Source: Capnocytophaga sp. oral taxon 878
GTDB lineage: Bacteria > Bacteroidota > Bacteroidia > Flavobacteriales > Flavobacteriaceae
NCBI RefSeq assembly: GCF_002999135.1
Contig: NZ_CP027229.1
Location: 2,765,501 to 2,829,500 of the forward strand
Direction of reading: 5' to 3'
Length of the DNA stretch: 64,000 nucleotides
The notes under the pieces were generated by a model. The model was not told the origin of the DNA, did no database searches, and saw only the letters and a program-made list of their open reading frames with translations. The translations under genes and the position numbers were made by a program. Positions 17,593-26,596 of this stretch are shown here, in pieces. How positions within the stretch are numbered: the first letter of the stretch is position 1; each line of letters starts with the position of its first letter.

Positions 17593-17949
17593 TTATATTT
17601 TGGTAATATTTAATTCGTCTGCAAAGATATCTATACAACCCACTTTACCGATAAGTTGTATTTGCCAATGCTGGTGCTGTTTTACTTTTTCTTTGCACAA
17701 AACAGAAGCAATATACATACTATCTCCCTCATAATTAATAGGATAAACCGATTGTTCTCCTACTGCTACTCTTACATTAAAGCTGCTGGTATTGGAAAAA
17801 ACCAATTGATACTGCTCTATTTGTTCCTGCAATTTGCTCACTGTTATCACTAAGTCTTGCGAATGTTGTATATTTTTAGCATCAAAATCAAAAGAGATAG
17901 TTTGGATTTTGGCATCGGGCAGGAGGTTTATAAAATCTTGTAGGGTCAT
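17593..17949 (-). CDS. Hypothetical protein of the accessory block
   Basis: 118 residues, no signal peptide. Strand-rich, with DLVITVSKLQEQIEQYQLVF and YPINYEGDSMYIASVLC. No family recognised. It has its own canonical promoter (17970-17999) interlocked with the promoter of the divergent gene pair, and lies just upstream of the DUF4303 gene in the same direction. Confidence 0.6.
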   Translation of the reverse strand: MTLQDFINLLPDAKIQTISFDFDAKNIQHSQDLVITVSKLQEQIEQYQLVFSNTSSFNVRVAVGEQSVYPINYEGDSMYIASVLCKEKVKQHQHWQIQLIGKVGCIDIFADELNITKI

Positions 17950-17969
17950 TATTTTCTTTCTTTACAGAG

Positions 17970-17999
17970 CAAAAGTAGTGATATTTTGGTAATTAGCAA
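17970..17999 (-). promoter_or_regulatory. Leftward promoter of the gene at 17593-17949
   Basis: Minus strand TTG (17997-17999), 19 bp, TACTTTTG (17970-17977). It overlaps the rightward promoter at 17986-18015, so only one polymerase can occupy the pair at a time. Confidence 0.7.
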
Positions 18000-18015
18000 A
18001 TTATCTATATCTTTG
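17986..18015 (+). promoter_or_regulatory. Rightward promoter of the duplicated gene pair
   Basis: TTG (17986-17988), 19 bp, TATCTTTG (18008-18015); transcription would start about 70 bp before the ATG at 18093. Confidence 0.7.
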
Positions 18016-18092
18016 TAGCCTAAAAAAATGAAAAGGTGTCATCAGTGAGTTATCCCGATTTGCACTTTTCAGCTTATAAAATTAATAAACTA

Positions 18093-18617
18093 ATGAATAC
18101 ACTAAGAAAAGAACTACGCCCCGATTTTGCAACAGCAGAAAAGCTGTATCCGCTTGTACTAAAACGTTTGGAAGACTACGAAGCCTTTCATGATGCCCAA
18201 AGTGAAGACACTCCTGAGGAAGTATTTGACAAAGAATACAAGGCAATGAAGCAGTACCTCAGTAAACTCACGGGTAAAGACCTTTCCGATACTTGGCTAT
18301 GGGAATGGTGGGAAGGCAATGGTATTGAGGCTTTTGCCTTTGATTTGGCAATGCCCGACCCTATAAAGCACAACGACCTCACTCGTGAAGATATTGCTGC
18401 TTTTGTGCGTATCATCATAGATAGTGAATTTGAGTGCGAAAACGATTTTCAGGAGGAGTTTATGATGGATATGTTCTACGAAAATCAATACTTTTATAAG
18501 TTTTTAGAACTCAACTGTCCGCATTTCGACCCTTCTGTATTCAATACCACCAAGGATAAAAAAGGCAATTATCACGAGCCTACTGTGGAGGAGGTAATGA
18601 AAAAAATATGGAAATAG
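18093..18617 (+). CDS. Hypothetical protein, first copy of a tandem duplication
   Basis: 174 residues from MNTLRKELRPDFATAE; a longer frame needs a GTG at 18036, and the second copy begins with the same MNTLRK, so this start is preferred. Acidic, with a Trp-rich TWLWEWWEGNGIEAFAF core and PHFDPSVFNTT near the end. No family recognised. About 86% identical (25 changes in 174) to the next gene, with the two differing mostly at both ends and hardly in the centre. A paired, diverging copy is common for immunity genes facing variant toxins; that role is inferred. Confidence 0.75.
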   Translation: MNTLRKELRPDFATAEKLYPLVLKRLEDYEAFHDAQSEDTPEEVFDKEYKAMKQYLSKLTGKDLSDTWLWEWWEGNGIEAFAFDLAMPDPIKHNDLTREDIAAFVRIIIDSEFECENDFQEEFMMDMFYENQYFYKFLELNCPHFDPSVFNTTKDKKGNYHEPTVEEVMKKIWK

Positions 18618-18659
18618 CCTAACCCTTACATATCTATACAAAATAAAATTAATAAACTA

Positions 18660-19184
18660 ATGAATACACTAAGAAAAGAACTACGCCCCGATTTTGCGAC
18701 AGCAGAAAAGCTGTATCCACTTGTACTAAAACGTTTGGAAGACTTCAAAGCCTTTTGCGAGGCTCAAAGTGAAGACACACCTAAGGAAGTATTTGATAAA
18801 GAATACAAGACGATGGAGCAATACCTCAGTAAACTCACGGGTAAAGACCTTTCCGATACTTGGCTATGGGAATGGTGGGAAGGCAATGGTATTGAGGCTT
18901 TTGCCTTTGATTTGGCAATGCCCGACCCTGTAAAACACAACGACCTCACTCGTGAAGATATTGCTGCTTTTGTGCGTATCATCATAGACATTGAATTTGA
19001 GTGCGAAAACGACTTTCAAGAGGAGTTTATGCCTTATATGTTCTACGCACATCAGTACTTTTATAAGTTCTTAAAAATCAACTGTCCACACTTCGACCCT
19101 ACTGTGTTCAATACCACAGAGTATAAAAATGGTAAGTATCTCCAACCTACTGTGGAAGGGGTAATGGAGAAAATATGGAGATAA
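18660..19184 (+). CDS. Hypothetical protein, second copy of a tandem duplication
   Basis: 174 residues, same length and start as its neighbour. The duplicated unit includes the A-rich upstream segment AAAATTAATAAACTA before both start codons. Changes cluster in residues 30-60 and after 115 (for example FMPYMFYAHQYF against FMMDMFYENQYF), while residues 62-114 differ at only two positions, a pattern fitting diversifying selection at a contact surface or central gene conversion. 42 bp separate the copies; no terminator lies between. Confidence 0.75.
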   Translation: MNTLRKELRPDFATAEKLYPLVLKRLEDFKAFCEAQSEDTPKEVFDKEYKTMEQYLSKLTGKDLSDTWLWEWWEGNGIEAFAFDLAMPDPVKHNDLTREDIAAFVRIIIDIEFECENDFQEEFMPYMFYAHQYFYKFLKINCPHFDPTVFNTTEYKNGKYLQPTVEGVMEKIWR

Positions 19185-19283
19185 AAGAGTTTATCAGTTA
19201 TAATACTTTATTTCTATAATTTCTAAAAGCCATTAAAGCATCACGCAAATATAAATTATGATGAGAACATAGTAGGTTTATAG

Positions 19284-19313
19284 TTGTTAATTGTTCTTTA
19301 TTTTGTATCTTTG
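19284..19313 (+). promoter_or_regulatory. Promoter of the DUF3078-tdk-LytTR genes
   Basis: TTG (19284-19286), 19 bp, TATCTTTG (19306-19313); 27 bp before the ATG at 19341. Confidence 0.85.
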
Positions 19314-19340
19314 CACCCGAAAAATAACATCTCTTAAGCA

Positions 19341-20327
19341 ATGAAAAAGATAGTAACAATTGTATTTATTATGATAGCTGCGGTAGGCTGGGGGCAAATA
19401 CGGAAAGCAAAACCGCGTTATGCACCCATCAAATCATCACCAGCTAAGATTATTGAGGATAAGAATGCGCTGAACTTCACTTTTAGTCGTGTAAAACGAG
19501 AGCAAGAAAAGTGGTATAAATTCAACCAGGTAAACCTTAATATGAGCGAAATGTCCTTCTCCAATTGGAGTGCCGGAGGCGAAAATTCTATCTCTGCAAT
19601 TATGAATGCAAAGTTCAGAAGACGCTATAATGAGCGTACTTTTTTCTGGGATAATGAGCTGGAAATTAACTATGGGGTGAATGCACAAAGTGGGCGTGCA
19701 CCACGAAAAACGGATGATAAACTCTCGTTAATTTCGTCATTTGGGTACAGAGGTAACTCACAATCATTTTGGTATTATACAGCACGTTACCAGTTTCTCT
19801 CACAGATGAATAATGGGTATCGTTACCCTAATACAGAAGAGCCTATTTCAAAGTTCTTAGCACCTGCTTATATTACTTTTGGTTTGGGTGCCGAGTATGC
19901 ACCTTCCAAGATAGATTTTAATTTGTTTATATCTCCTGTAACTCTTAAAACAACAGCTGTACTGGATAAAAAACTATCCGATAAAGGTGCTTTTGGGGTA
20001 GAAAAGGGAAAAAAGACAAATTCCGAAGTGGGTTTTTCAGTATCAGGGAATTGGCGTAAAAAGATGATGGAGAATATGCACCTTAGTACTAATTTCAATT
20101 TCTATGGTGATTACTTAAAGAAATTTGGTAATATAGATGTAGACTGGGAAACTAATTTGAATTTTAGAGTCAATAATTACGTGCAGGCACGTATAGGGTT
20201 TCATATCAAATATGATGATGATGTGAAGTTCTATTCATATAAAGATGGTGCTGGCGTTACACATAATTATGGGGCACGTACTCAGTTCAAGCAGTTGTTA
20301 GGTATTGGAATGTCGTATACTTTTTAA
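19341..20327 (+). CDS. DUF3078 family outer-membrane protein
   Basis: 328 residues: signal peptide (MKKIVTIVFIMIAAVGWGQ), a basic linker, then a beta-barrel-like body starting WYKFNQVNLNMSEMSFSNWS, the DUF3078 signature (NQVxxNxSxxxxxNWxAGG), ending MSYTF with the terminal aromatic residue usual for outer-membrane barrels. The family is widespread in Bacteroidota and of unknown function. Canonical promoter upstream; thymidine kinase follows after 5 bp. Confidence 0.9.
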   Translation: MKKIVTIVFIMIAAVGWGQIRKAKPRYAPIKSSPAKIIEDKNALNFTFSRVKREQEKWYKFNQVNLNMSEMSFSNWSAGGENSISAIMNAKFRRRYNERTFFWDNELEINYGVNAQSGRAPRKTDDKLSLISSFGYRGNSQSFWYYTARYQFLSQMNNGYRYPNTEEPISKFLAPAYITFGLGAEYAPSKIDFNLFISPVTLKTTAVLDKKLSDKGAFGVEKGKKTNSEVGFSVSGNWRKKMMENMHLSTNFNFYGDYLKKFGNIDVDWETNLNFRVNNYVQARIGFHIKYDDDVKFYSYKDGAGVTHNYGARTQFKQLLGIGMSYTF

Positions 20328-20332
20328 AAGAA

Positions 20333-20923
20333 ATGTTTTTAGAAAATACTCTTAATAATACTGAAAAAGCAGGTTGGATAGAGGTTATTTGTGGCTCAAT
20401 GTTTTCAGGCAAGACAGAAGAGTTAATACGCCGACTGAGAAGGGCACAATTCGCTAAGCAAAAAGTGGAGATATTTAAACCATCATTTGACACACGTTAT
20501 GATGATACTAATATCGTCTCACATAATGCTAATGAAATACCTTCTACACCAGTAGAGGCTGCTGCAAGTATCCTTTTACTTGCCGATGGCTGCGATGTAG
20601 TAGGTATTGATGAGGCTCAGTTTTTTGATGATGAAATAGTAAATGTGTGTAATACACTTGCCAATAATGGGGTGCGTGTAATAGTAGCTGGCTTGGATAT
20701 GGACTATAAAGGTAATCCTTTTGGGCCTATGCCCTACTTAATGGCTACTGCCGAGTATGTTACTAAAGTACATGCTGTTTGTACACGTACAGGTAATTTG
20801 GCTAACTACAGTTTTAGGAAAGTACCTAATACACAGCAGCGTATGTTGGGTGAGGCCGATAGCTATGAGCCACTTAGTAGAGCGGCTTTTATCAAGGCAA
20901 TACAAAATAATGAACACCAATGA
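20333..20923 (+). CDS. tdk: Thymidine kinase
   Basis: 196 residues; phosphorylates thymidine to dTMP in salvage. Walker A GSMFSGKTEELIRRLRR (about 21-37), the catalytic DEAQFFDD (about 98-105, Glu as base), and the lasso region VCTRTGNLANYSFRK. The usual zinc-binding cysteines of type II enzymes are largely absent, with CTRTGNL in place of CxxC, as I recall for other Bacteroidota enzymes. Its stop overlaps the start of the LytTR regulator by 4 bp. Confidence 0.95.
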   Translation: MFLENTLNNTEKAGWIEVICGSMFSGKTEELIRRLRRAQFAKQKVEIFKPSFDTRYDDTNIVSHNANEIPSTPVEAAASILLLADGCDVVGIDEAQFFDDEIVNVCNTLANNGVRVIVAGLDMDYKGNPFGPMPYLMATAEYVTKVHAVCTRTGNLANYSFRKVPNTQQRMLGEADSYEPLSRAAFIKAIQNNEHQ

Positions 20924-21624
20924 TTTGTATAATTGTTGATGATGAACCTATGGCACTACAACTATTAGAAAGTTATGTGCTTAAAACACCTTTCTTGCAG
21001 CTTGTAGGTAAGTTTTCTAACGCCATTGATGTACTTGATTATTTTTATAATAGAGGCGATGCTGAGCTTATTTATATGGATATACAAATGCCTGAACTCA
21101 CAGGCTTACAGCTTTCAAAAAAACTGCCTCCTCATACTCGTATTGTATTTACCACAGCCTTTAACCAATACGCCCTTGATGGCTATAAAGTGAATGCTAT
21201 AGGGTACCTACTTAAGCCCTTTAATTATGCCGAGTTTTTAGAAACAGCACAAAAAGCTATCCAGTTGGAGAGTTTATCAGCTAGCAAGCCTCTTCAGGCT
21301 ACTGATGATTATATCTTTGTAAAAGTAGATTACAAACAGGTAAAAGTACTCTTTAGTGATATTTTGTATGTAGAAAGTGTTAAGGATTATATTAGAATAT
21401 ACCTTACCAGTACTGCAGAGCCTCTTCAAACACTAATGAGCCTTAAAAAAATAGAAGAATTACTGCCCCCAGATCAATTTATGCGTGTACATAGGTCATT
21501 TATAGTAGCGTTGAATAAGATAGAAATAATGGAGCGCAATCAAATAATATTTGGGAAGCAGCGCATTACCATTGCCGATGGGGTTAAAGAAGACTTTCTA
21601 AACAGAATGAAGTTGCCTCACTAA
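20920..21624 (+). CDS. LytTR-family response regulator
   Basis: 234 residues: receiver domain (about 1-120; acidic pocket VDDEP, phospho-acceptor in MDIQMPE, later Lys in GYLLKPF), then a LytTR DNA-binding domain (about 135-234; ILYVESVKDYIRIYL and MRVHRSFIVALNKIEIMERN). No sensor kinase is beside it; in Bacteroidota the partner is usually a YehU/LytS-type kinase coded elsewhere. Overlaps tdk by 4 bp at its start, and its end overlaps the convergent dxs end by 41 bp. Confidence 0.93.
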   Translation: MICIIVDDEPMALQLLESYVLKTPFLQLVGKFSNAIDVLDYFYNRGDAELIYMDIQMPELTGLQLSKKLPPHTRIVFTTAFNQYALDGYKVNAIGYLLKPFNYAEFLETAQKAIQLESLSASKPLQATDDYIFVKVDYKQVKVLFSDILYVESVKDYIRIYLTSTAEPLQTLMSLKKIEELLPPDQFMRVHRSFIVALNKIEIMERNQIIFGKQRITIADGVKEDFLNRMKLPH

Positions 21625-23284
21625 AACTAATATCCTGTGAGATGAAAGTATCGGGGAGGTGAATAGTTTTGAGAGGAATACTATACTGATGGGCAGCAGA
21701 AAACTCGGCTATTGCACTTCCTAGGCCGCCAGTACTGCCTTCTTCCACTGTAATAACAGCTTTATAAGTAGTAAAAATATGATGTAGTAGATTTTCATCT
21801 AAAGGTTTTAGAAAAATCATATCATAATGAGCATAGCGTGCAGGCGTAGAGCTTGCCGCTATTTTTTTTTCTACTTCGGTAGCTATAGCCCCAATGGATA
21901 TGATAGCTACCTCGGTACCCTCTGTAAGCAGCTCACCTTTACCTATAGTAAGCTCTTTAAAAGGTTCCTGCGTATTAAAGGCAGAGCAGTACCCGCGTGG
22001 GTAACGAATGACAATAGGGTGGGAGAGGGGTAATTGTGCTGTGTATAGCATATTGCGCAGCTCTGCACCATTACGTGGTGCTGCTATAATAAGATTGGGA
22101 ATAGCACGCAAAAAAGCCATATCAAACACACCGTGATGGGTAGCCCCATCGGCACCTACTAAGCCAGCTCTATCAATACAAAAAACAACAGGCAGATTTT
22201 GCAGTGCTACATCGTGGATAAGTTGGTCATAAGCACGTTGTAAAAAGGTGGAATAGATAATACAAAAAGGAATGAAACCTCTTGCAGCCCAGCCTGCGGC
22301 GAAAGTAACAGCATGCTGTTCGGCTATGCCTACATCAAATACACGATTGGTGAAGGTGTGTTGTAGGGCATATAGGCCGCTACCACTGCTCATAGCAGGA
22401 GTGATAGCTATGGTTTTATTATTTAGCTTGAAGAGTTCAATAAGTGTTTGCCCTACTACATCTTGGTATTTAAGAGGGGTGGCAGAGGAGGTTAGTTCGC
22501 CTGTTATTTTGTTAAACTTAGCTGGTGAGTGGAAAGATATAGGATTTGTTTCGGCCTCGGCAAAGCCTTTGCCTTTCATAGTTATTACATGTAGTAGACG
22601 CACCCCACGCTCTTCTTTTTCGGTTTGTAGGGCTGTAATGAGTTCTTCCAGATTATGCCCATTAACTACGCCTTTGTAAGCTATATTTAAAGCCTTAAAA
22701 AAGGCACTATCAGTAGCTTGAGTTTCACGTAATCTTTTTAGTTCCTTAGTGAAAGCCCCTACAGTAGGATCAATAGCCATACCATTATCATTGAGAATGA
22801 TAAGCATATTGGCACTAGTAGTACCTGCGTGGTTTAAGGCCTCAAAAGCCATTCCGCTTACCACTGAAGCATCGCCTATGACAGCTATGTGTTGTCTATT
22901 ACTATTCTCTTCTAAAGCTGAAGCCATAGCCATACCCAATGTAGCCGACAATGAGGTAGAAGAATGCCCTGTGCCGAAGGCATCAAACTCGCTTTCTTCC
23001 CGTTTGGGAAAGCCGCTAATGCCACCTTGCTGTCTTATATGTTCAAATTCGGCATTTCGGCCTGTAAGTATTTTATGAGCATAACATTGGTGCCCCACAT
23101 CCCATACTAGTATATCATCGGGGGTGTTAAACACATAATGTAAGGCAATGGTAAGCTCTACCACGCCAAGGCTTGCGCCTAAGTGTCCGCCCCGAGTAGC
23201 AATTACCTCAATAATTCGGTTACGCAAGGTTTGTGCTAAAGCAGGTAGTTCGCTTACAGGTTTATGTCTTAATGCTTCAATCAT
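21584..23284 (-). CDS. dxs: 1-deoxy-D-xylulose-5-phosphate synthase
   Basis: 566 residues, somewhat short for the family (about 580-640). First enzyme of the methylerythritol phosphate route to isoprenoids, condensing pyruvate and glyceraldehyde 3-phosphate with thiamine diphosphate. GHLGASLGVVELTIALHYVF at the start, the thiamine-binding GDASVVSGMAFEALNHAG with downstream NDNGMAIDP, the catalytic Glu in DVGIAEQHAV, and DRAGLVGADGATHHGVFD. Likely co-transcribed after hemJ (40 bp apart). The end overlaps the LytTR gene tail-to-tail. Confidence 0.96.
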   Translation of the reverse strand: MIEALRHKPVSELPALAQTLRNRIIEVIATRGGHLGASLGVVELTIALHYVFNTPDDILVWDVGHQCYAHKILTGRNAEFEHIRQQGGISGFPKREESEFDAFGTGHSSTSLSATLGMAMASALEENSNRQHIAVIGDASVVSGMAFEALNHAGTTSANMLIILNDNGMAIDPTVGAFTKELKRLRETQATDSAFFKALNIAYKGVVNGHNLEELITALQTEKEERGVRLLHVITMKGKGFAEAETNPISFHSPAKFNKITGELTSSATPLKYQDVVGQTLIELFKLNNKTIAITPAMSSGSGLYALQHTFTNRVFDVGIAEQHAVTFAAGWAARGFIPFCIIYSTFLQRAYDQLIHDVALQNLPVVFCIDRAGLVGADGATHHGVFDMAFLRAIPNLIIAAPRNGAELRNMLYTAQLPLSHPIVIRYPRGYCSAFNTQEPFKELTIGKGELLTEGTEVAIISIGAIATEVEKKIAASSTPARYAHYDMIFLKPLDENLLHHIFTTYKAVITVEEGSTGGLGSAIAEFSAAHQYSIPLKTIHLPDTFISQDISFSEATSFCLESLL

Positions 23285-23323
23285 AATTTCATTAACAAAT
23301 TAGCCAATATGCTAACTTATTAA

Positions 23324-23863
23324 TTATTTCTTTCCTTTATTTACTAATTTTACTACTAACATAATCAGTGCACCCATAGCTACAAAAGCTACTAAGGCAT
23401 AGTACCAAAAGCTGATAAACGATCCCTTTAATATAGCGGCAAAAACCACTACAAAAAGAATGATAGTAGCCACCTCATTAAGCATACGCAGTTGTACTGA
23501 AGTGAAAGTGATTTCTTCTTTTTGTAAGCGCTTCATTATTCGCCAAGAATAATAGTGATATACATAAAGAAAAACAATAAACAGCAGCTTTACGTGCATC
23601 CAACCCTGCTTGATAAGACTTCCCCATTGTTCCCACAACATATATGCCCCTGCAAGGGTCATTAGGATAAGGGCTGGTACGGTAATGATATTCCATAAGC
23701 GTTCTTCCATAAAGCTAAGTTGCTTGTGCAATATAGAACGCTCGGGTTCTGGTTTTTCCAACGCTTCGGTGTGGTAGATAAAAAGTCGTACCATATAAAA
23801 AATCCCAGCAAAGTAGCTTACGACGAAAATAATATGTATACTTTTGGCAATAAAATAGTCCAT
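23324..23863 (-). CDS. hemJ: HemJ-type protoporphyrinogen oxidase (CopD-like membrane protein)
   Basis: 179 residues with five membrane helices. The N-terminal KSIHIIFVVSYFAGIFYMVR carries the conserved His that binds haem in HemJ, and WMHVKLLFIVFLYVYHYY carries a second conserved His and Lys. HemJ oxidises protoporphyrinogen IX to protoporphyrin IX, the substrate of ferrochelatase, whose gene is 25 bp upstream; this context makes HemJ more likely than a general CopD copper protein. Confidence 0.88.
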   Translation of the reverse strand: MDYFIAKSIHIIFVVSYFAGIFYMVRLFIYHTEALEKPEPERSILHKQLSFMEERLWNIITVPALILMTLAGAYMLWEQWGSLIKQGWMHVKLLFIVFLYVYHYYSWRIMKRLQKEEITFTSVQLRMLNEVATIILFVVVFAAILKGSFISFWYYALVAFVAMGALIMLVVKLVNKGKK

Positions 23864-23888
23864 TTTATTAATTGTTGATTACTGTTTT

Positions 23889-24914
23889 CTAATTATCAAT
23901 AGAAGTGTTAATCCATTTTGAAAGGGCTTGTACCCAAAGAGGTGAATCATTCAAACAAGGTATCATCTTAAACTCTTCTCCTCCATTTTCATAAAACACC
24001 TCGCTGCCAGCTATCTCTATCTCTTCCAACGTTTCGACACAATCGGCAACAAAGGCAGGTGTAATTATAGCGAGCCGCTTTACTCCTTTTTTTGCCAATT
24101 CGGCAATCTTATCGGTAGTGAAAGGTGTAAGCCATTTATCTATACCCAAGCGAGACTGAAATGACTGTGAGTAGCTGCCTTCTTCCAAGCCCAGCTTTTC
24201 TGCCAATAAGCGTGTGGTTTCAAAGCAATGGCTGCGGTAGCAGAGGGCTCCTTCGGTACTGTAAGGATCGCAACAACTTACCCCCTCTTTTATATGCTTG
24301 TGGGCAGGGGTAGGAGTAGTTTTGCGCAGGTGTCGTTCGGGGACACCGTGATAGGATAATAGCAAATGATCGAACGGAGCGGTAGCAGCGTGTTCTTTCA
24401 CTATAGCTGCTAAAGCCTCAATGTATTCGGGGCGATGGAAGAAAGCTGGAAACTTGTGGAGTTTCATTGAGGTAAAGCGTTCTTTTATCAGCTTTTCGGC
24501 TAGTACCTCAATAGTTTCGGTAGTAGCCATAGCATATTGGGGGTACAGCGGTACAAGCAGCACCTCGGTAACGCCTTTAGCGTGCAAAGCCTCCAATCCG
24601 CTCTCAATACTTGGATTCCCATATCGCATAGCCATTACCACTGGAGCTGACACTTCAGCCTGTACCTTATCGGTAAGCCTTTGGCTAATGACTATTAAAG
24701 GAGATCCTTCCTCCCACCATATCTTTTGGTAAGCTTTACTAGTTTTAGGCGGACGCACGTTAAGGATGATGCCATTAACTAGCAAATAGCGCAGCCAATA
24801 AGGTAGGTCGATAACGCGCCCATCCATTAAAAATTCTTTTAAATAGGATTTAATATCCTTTACAGCAAATGAATTAGGCGACCCTAAATTCACAAGTAAA
24901 ATTCCCTTTTGCAT
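23889..24914 (-). CDS. hemH: Ferrochelatase
   Basis: 341 residues; inserts ferrous iron into protoporphyrin IX to give protohaem. LLVNLGSPNSF at the start, the active-site His in LLLSYHGVPERHL (about 185-197), the conserved CYRSHCFETTRLLAEKLGL and SQSFQSRLGIDKWLTPFT, and the metal-site Glu region CVETLEEIEI. First gene of a hemH-hemJ-dxs run. A TACCTTTG -7 element lies about 20 bp before the start. Confidence 0.97.
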   Translation of the reverse strand: MQKGILLVNLGSPNSFAVKDIKSYLKEFLMDGRVIDLPYWLRYLLVNGIILNVRPPKTSKAYQKIWWEEGSPLIVISQRLTDKVQAEVSAPVVMAMRYGNPSIESGLEALHAKGVTEVLLVPLYPQYAMATTETIEVLAEKLIKERFTSMKLHKFPAFFHRPEYIEALAAIVKEHAATAPFDHLLLSYHGVPERHLRKTTPTPAHKHIKEGVSCCDPYSTEGALCYRSHCFETTRLLAEKLGLEEGSYSQSFQSRLGIDKWLTPFTTDKIAELAKKGVKRLAIITPAFVADCVETLEEIEIAGSEVFYENGGEEFKMIPCLNDSPLWVQALSKWINTSIDN

Positions 24915-24934
24915 TCTAATTTGTTAAAACGAGG

Positions 24935-24942
24935 CAAAGGTA
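24935..24942 (-). promoter_or_regulatory. Putative -7 promoter element of hemH
   Basis: Minus strand TACCTTTG; no TTG at 19 bp, so the call rests on the -7 element alone. Confidence 0.5.
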
Positions 24943-25150
24943 CTAATTTAATTTGTATAAATAGGGTTTCTTATATAGAAAAATCTTATAGCTAAAAAAC
25001 AAGCCTAAAAAGCCTAGCTTTATTCTGTACTTTTTTTGATAAGGCTATCAATTTGAATCCTATATTAAAAGATTTATGTGCGCCAAAGGATAGAGGAAAG
25101 AGCCTTACAGCCTGAATGAAGAATGCTTGGCAAGGGGGATATTATATAAG

Positions 25151-25193
25151 AAACTGTTTTCGAGGTGCTGAAAGAACACCAAGAAAACAGTTT
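25151..25193 (-). terminator. Hairpin downstream of purB
   Basis: Perfect 11-bp outer arms (AAACTGTTTTC / GAAAACAGTTT) with an inner GGTG/CACC stem. It lies about 30 bp past the purB stop. The U tract after it is poor, so termination strength is uncertain. Confidence 0.6.
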
Positions 25194-25224
25194 TGTAGAA
25201 GTTAATAATATTGCCTAAATATGT

Positions 25225-26556
25225 TTAAATTCCTGTGTAGTTTTCGGGGGTAATAGCTTTAAGTTCAGCTTTTACTGCGTCACTTACTTTCAGGGTATCA
25301 ATAAATTGGGCAATGGTTTCGGCAGTGATAGCTGTATTGGTACGGGTGAGCGCTTTAAGAGCTTCATACGGATTGGGGTAGCCCTCACGGCGCAAGATAG
25401 TTTGAATAGCCTCGGCTACTACAGCCCAATGGTTGTGAAGGTCTTCCCGTATTTTATCCTCATTGAGTAGTAACTTATTCAGTCCTTTTAGGGTAGATTG
25501 CAGGCTGATAAGGATATGCCCGAAAGGCACTCCTACATTGCGTAATACAGTGCTATCGGTAAGGTCACGTTGTAATCTTGATACGGGCAATTTGGCAGCT
25601 AAATGCTCTAATAAAGCATTGGCGATGCCTAAGTTACCTTCGGAGTTTTCAAAATCAATAGGGTTTACTTTGTGAGGCATAGCTGAAGAACCTACTTCGC
25701 CTGCTTTTATTTGCTGTTTGAAGTAATCCATTGAAATGTACGTCCATATATCACGATTGAGATCTATAAGGATTGTGTTGATGCGCTTAAGGGCATCAAA
25801 AAGAGCTGCTAAATGGTCATAATGCTCTATCTGTGTAGTGGGGAATGAGTGGTGTAGTCCTAATATACTTTCGACAAAATGGGTGCCAAAGGCTTTCCAG
25901 TCGGTAGTAGGGTAGGCTACTTTATGAGCGTTATAGTTACCGGTAGCCCCTCCAAACTTAGCGGCATAAGGTACTGCTAATAGGGTTTTGAGCTGCTCTT
26001 CCAAGCGGGTTATAAACACCTGAAACTCCTTACCCAAGCGAGTAGGAGATGCAGGCTGACCGTGGGTGCGTGCTAGTAGCGGAACGTTTTGCCACTCGGC
26101 TACTAAGCTGTATAGCTTATTGAGAAGCTGCTCGGTAGCGGGTAAATATACTTGTGCCACGGCTTCTTTTATGCTAAGAGGTATGGCTGTGTTATTGATG
26201 TCCTGTGAGGTGAGCCCAAAGTGAATGAATTCTTTAAAGGGCTCTAAGTGTAAATAGTCAAAGGCTTCTTTTATGAAGTACTCGACAGCTTTTACATCGT
26301 GGTTGGTGGTTTGTTCTATTTCTTTTACTTGTAAGGCCTCTTCTTCACCAAAGTTTTGGTATAGTTTTCTCAGCTCGGCATATCTTTCTTTGGGGAAAGA
26401 TGCTAATTGGGGCAAAGGCAGTTCGCAGAGGGCTATAAAGTACTCTACTTCTACTTTTACACGATAACGAATCAGTGCCATTTCTGAAAAGAAAGGCACA
26501 AGGGCAGCCGTTTTGCTGGCATAACGCCCATCGATGGGGGAAATTGCGTTTAACAT
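25225..26556 (-). CDS. purB: Adenylosuccinate lyase
   Basis: 443 residues; splits adenylosuccinate to AMP and fumarate, and SAICAR to AICAR, in purine synthesis. Fumarase-superfamily signature GSSAMPHKVNPIDFENSEGN (about 290-310) with the catalytic Ser loop, plus TSQDINNTAIP and LARTHGQPASPTRLG. Begins ISPIDGRYASKT, the usual PurB start. Transcribed after holB with a 40-bp spacer. Confidence 0.97.
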   Translation of the reverse strand: MLNAISPIDGRYASKTAALVPFFSEMALIRYRVKVEVEYFIALCELPLPQLASFPKERYAELRKLYQNFGEEEALQVKEIEQTTNHDVKAVEYFIKEAFDYLHLEPFKEFIHFGLTSQDINNTAIPLSIKEAVAQVYLPATEQLLNKLYSLVAEWQNVPLLARTHGQPASPTRLGKEFQVFITRLEEQLKTLLAVPYAAKFGGATGNYNAHKVAYPTTDWKAFGTHFVESILGLHHSFPTTQIEHYDHLAALFDALKRINTILIDLNRDIWTYISMDYFKQQIKAGEVGSSAMPHKVNPIDFENSEGNLGIANALLEHLAAKLPVSRLQRDLTDSTVLRNVGVPFGHILISLQSTLKGLNKLLLNEDKIREDLHNHWAVVAEAIQTILRREGYPNPYEALKALTRTNTAITAETIAQFIDTLKVSDAVKAELKAITPENYTGI

Positions 26557-26596
26557 AAACTCTGAAAATTAGCAAATTAGCAAATTATTTTGTTAC

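Larger units (their letters stand above)
24915..25224. other. 310-bp gap between hemH and purB
   Basis: Holds the hemH -7 element (24935-24942) and the purB terminator hairpin (25151-25193). The middle (about 24965-25140) shows no gene, tRNA or repeat I can support. Confidence 0.6.

Noticed and set aside
24943..25150. A small RNA or tRNA in the hemH-purB gap
   Set aside because: No cloverleaf, no CCA end and no promoter-terminator pair could be read there.
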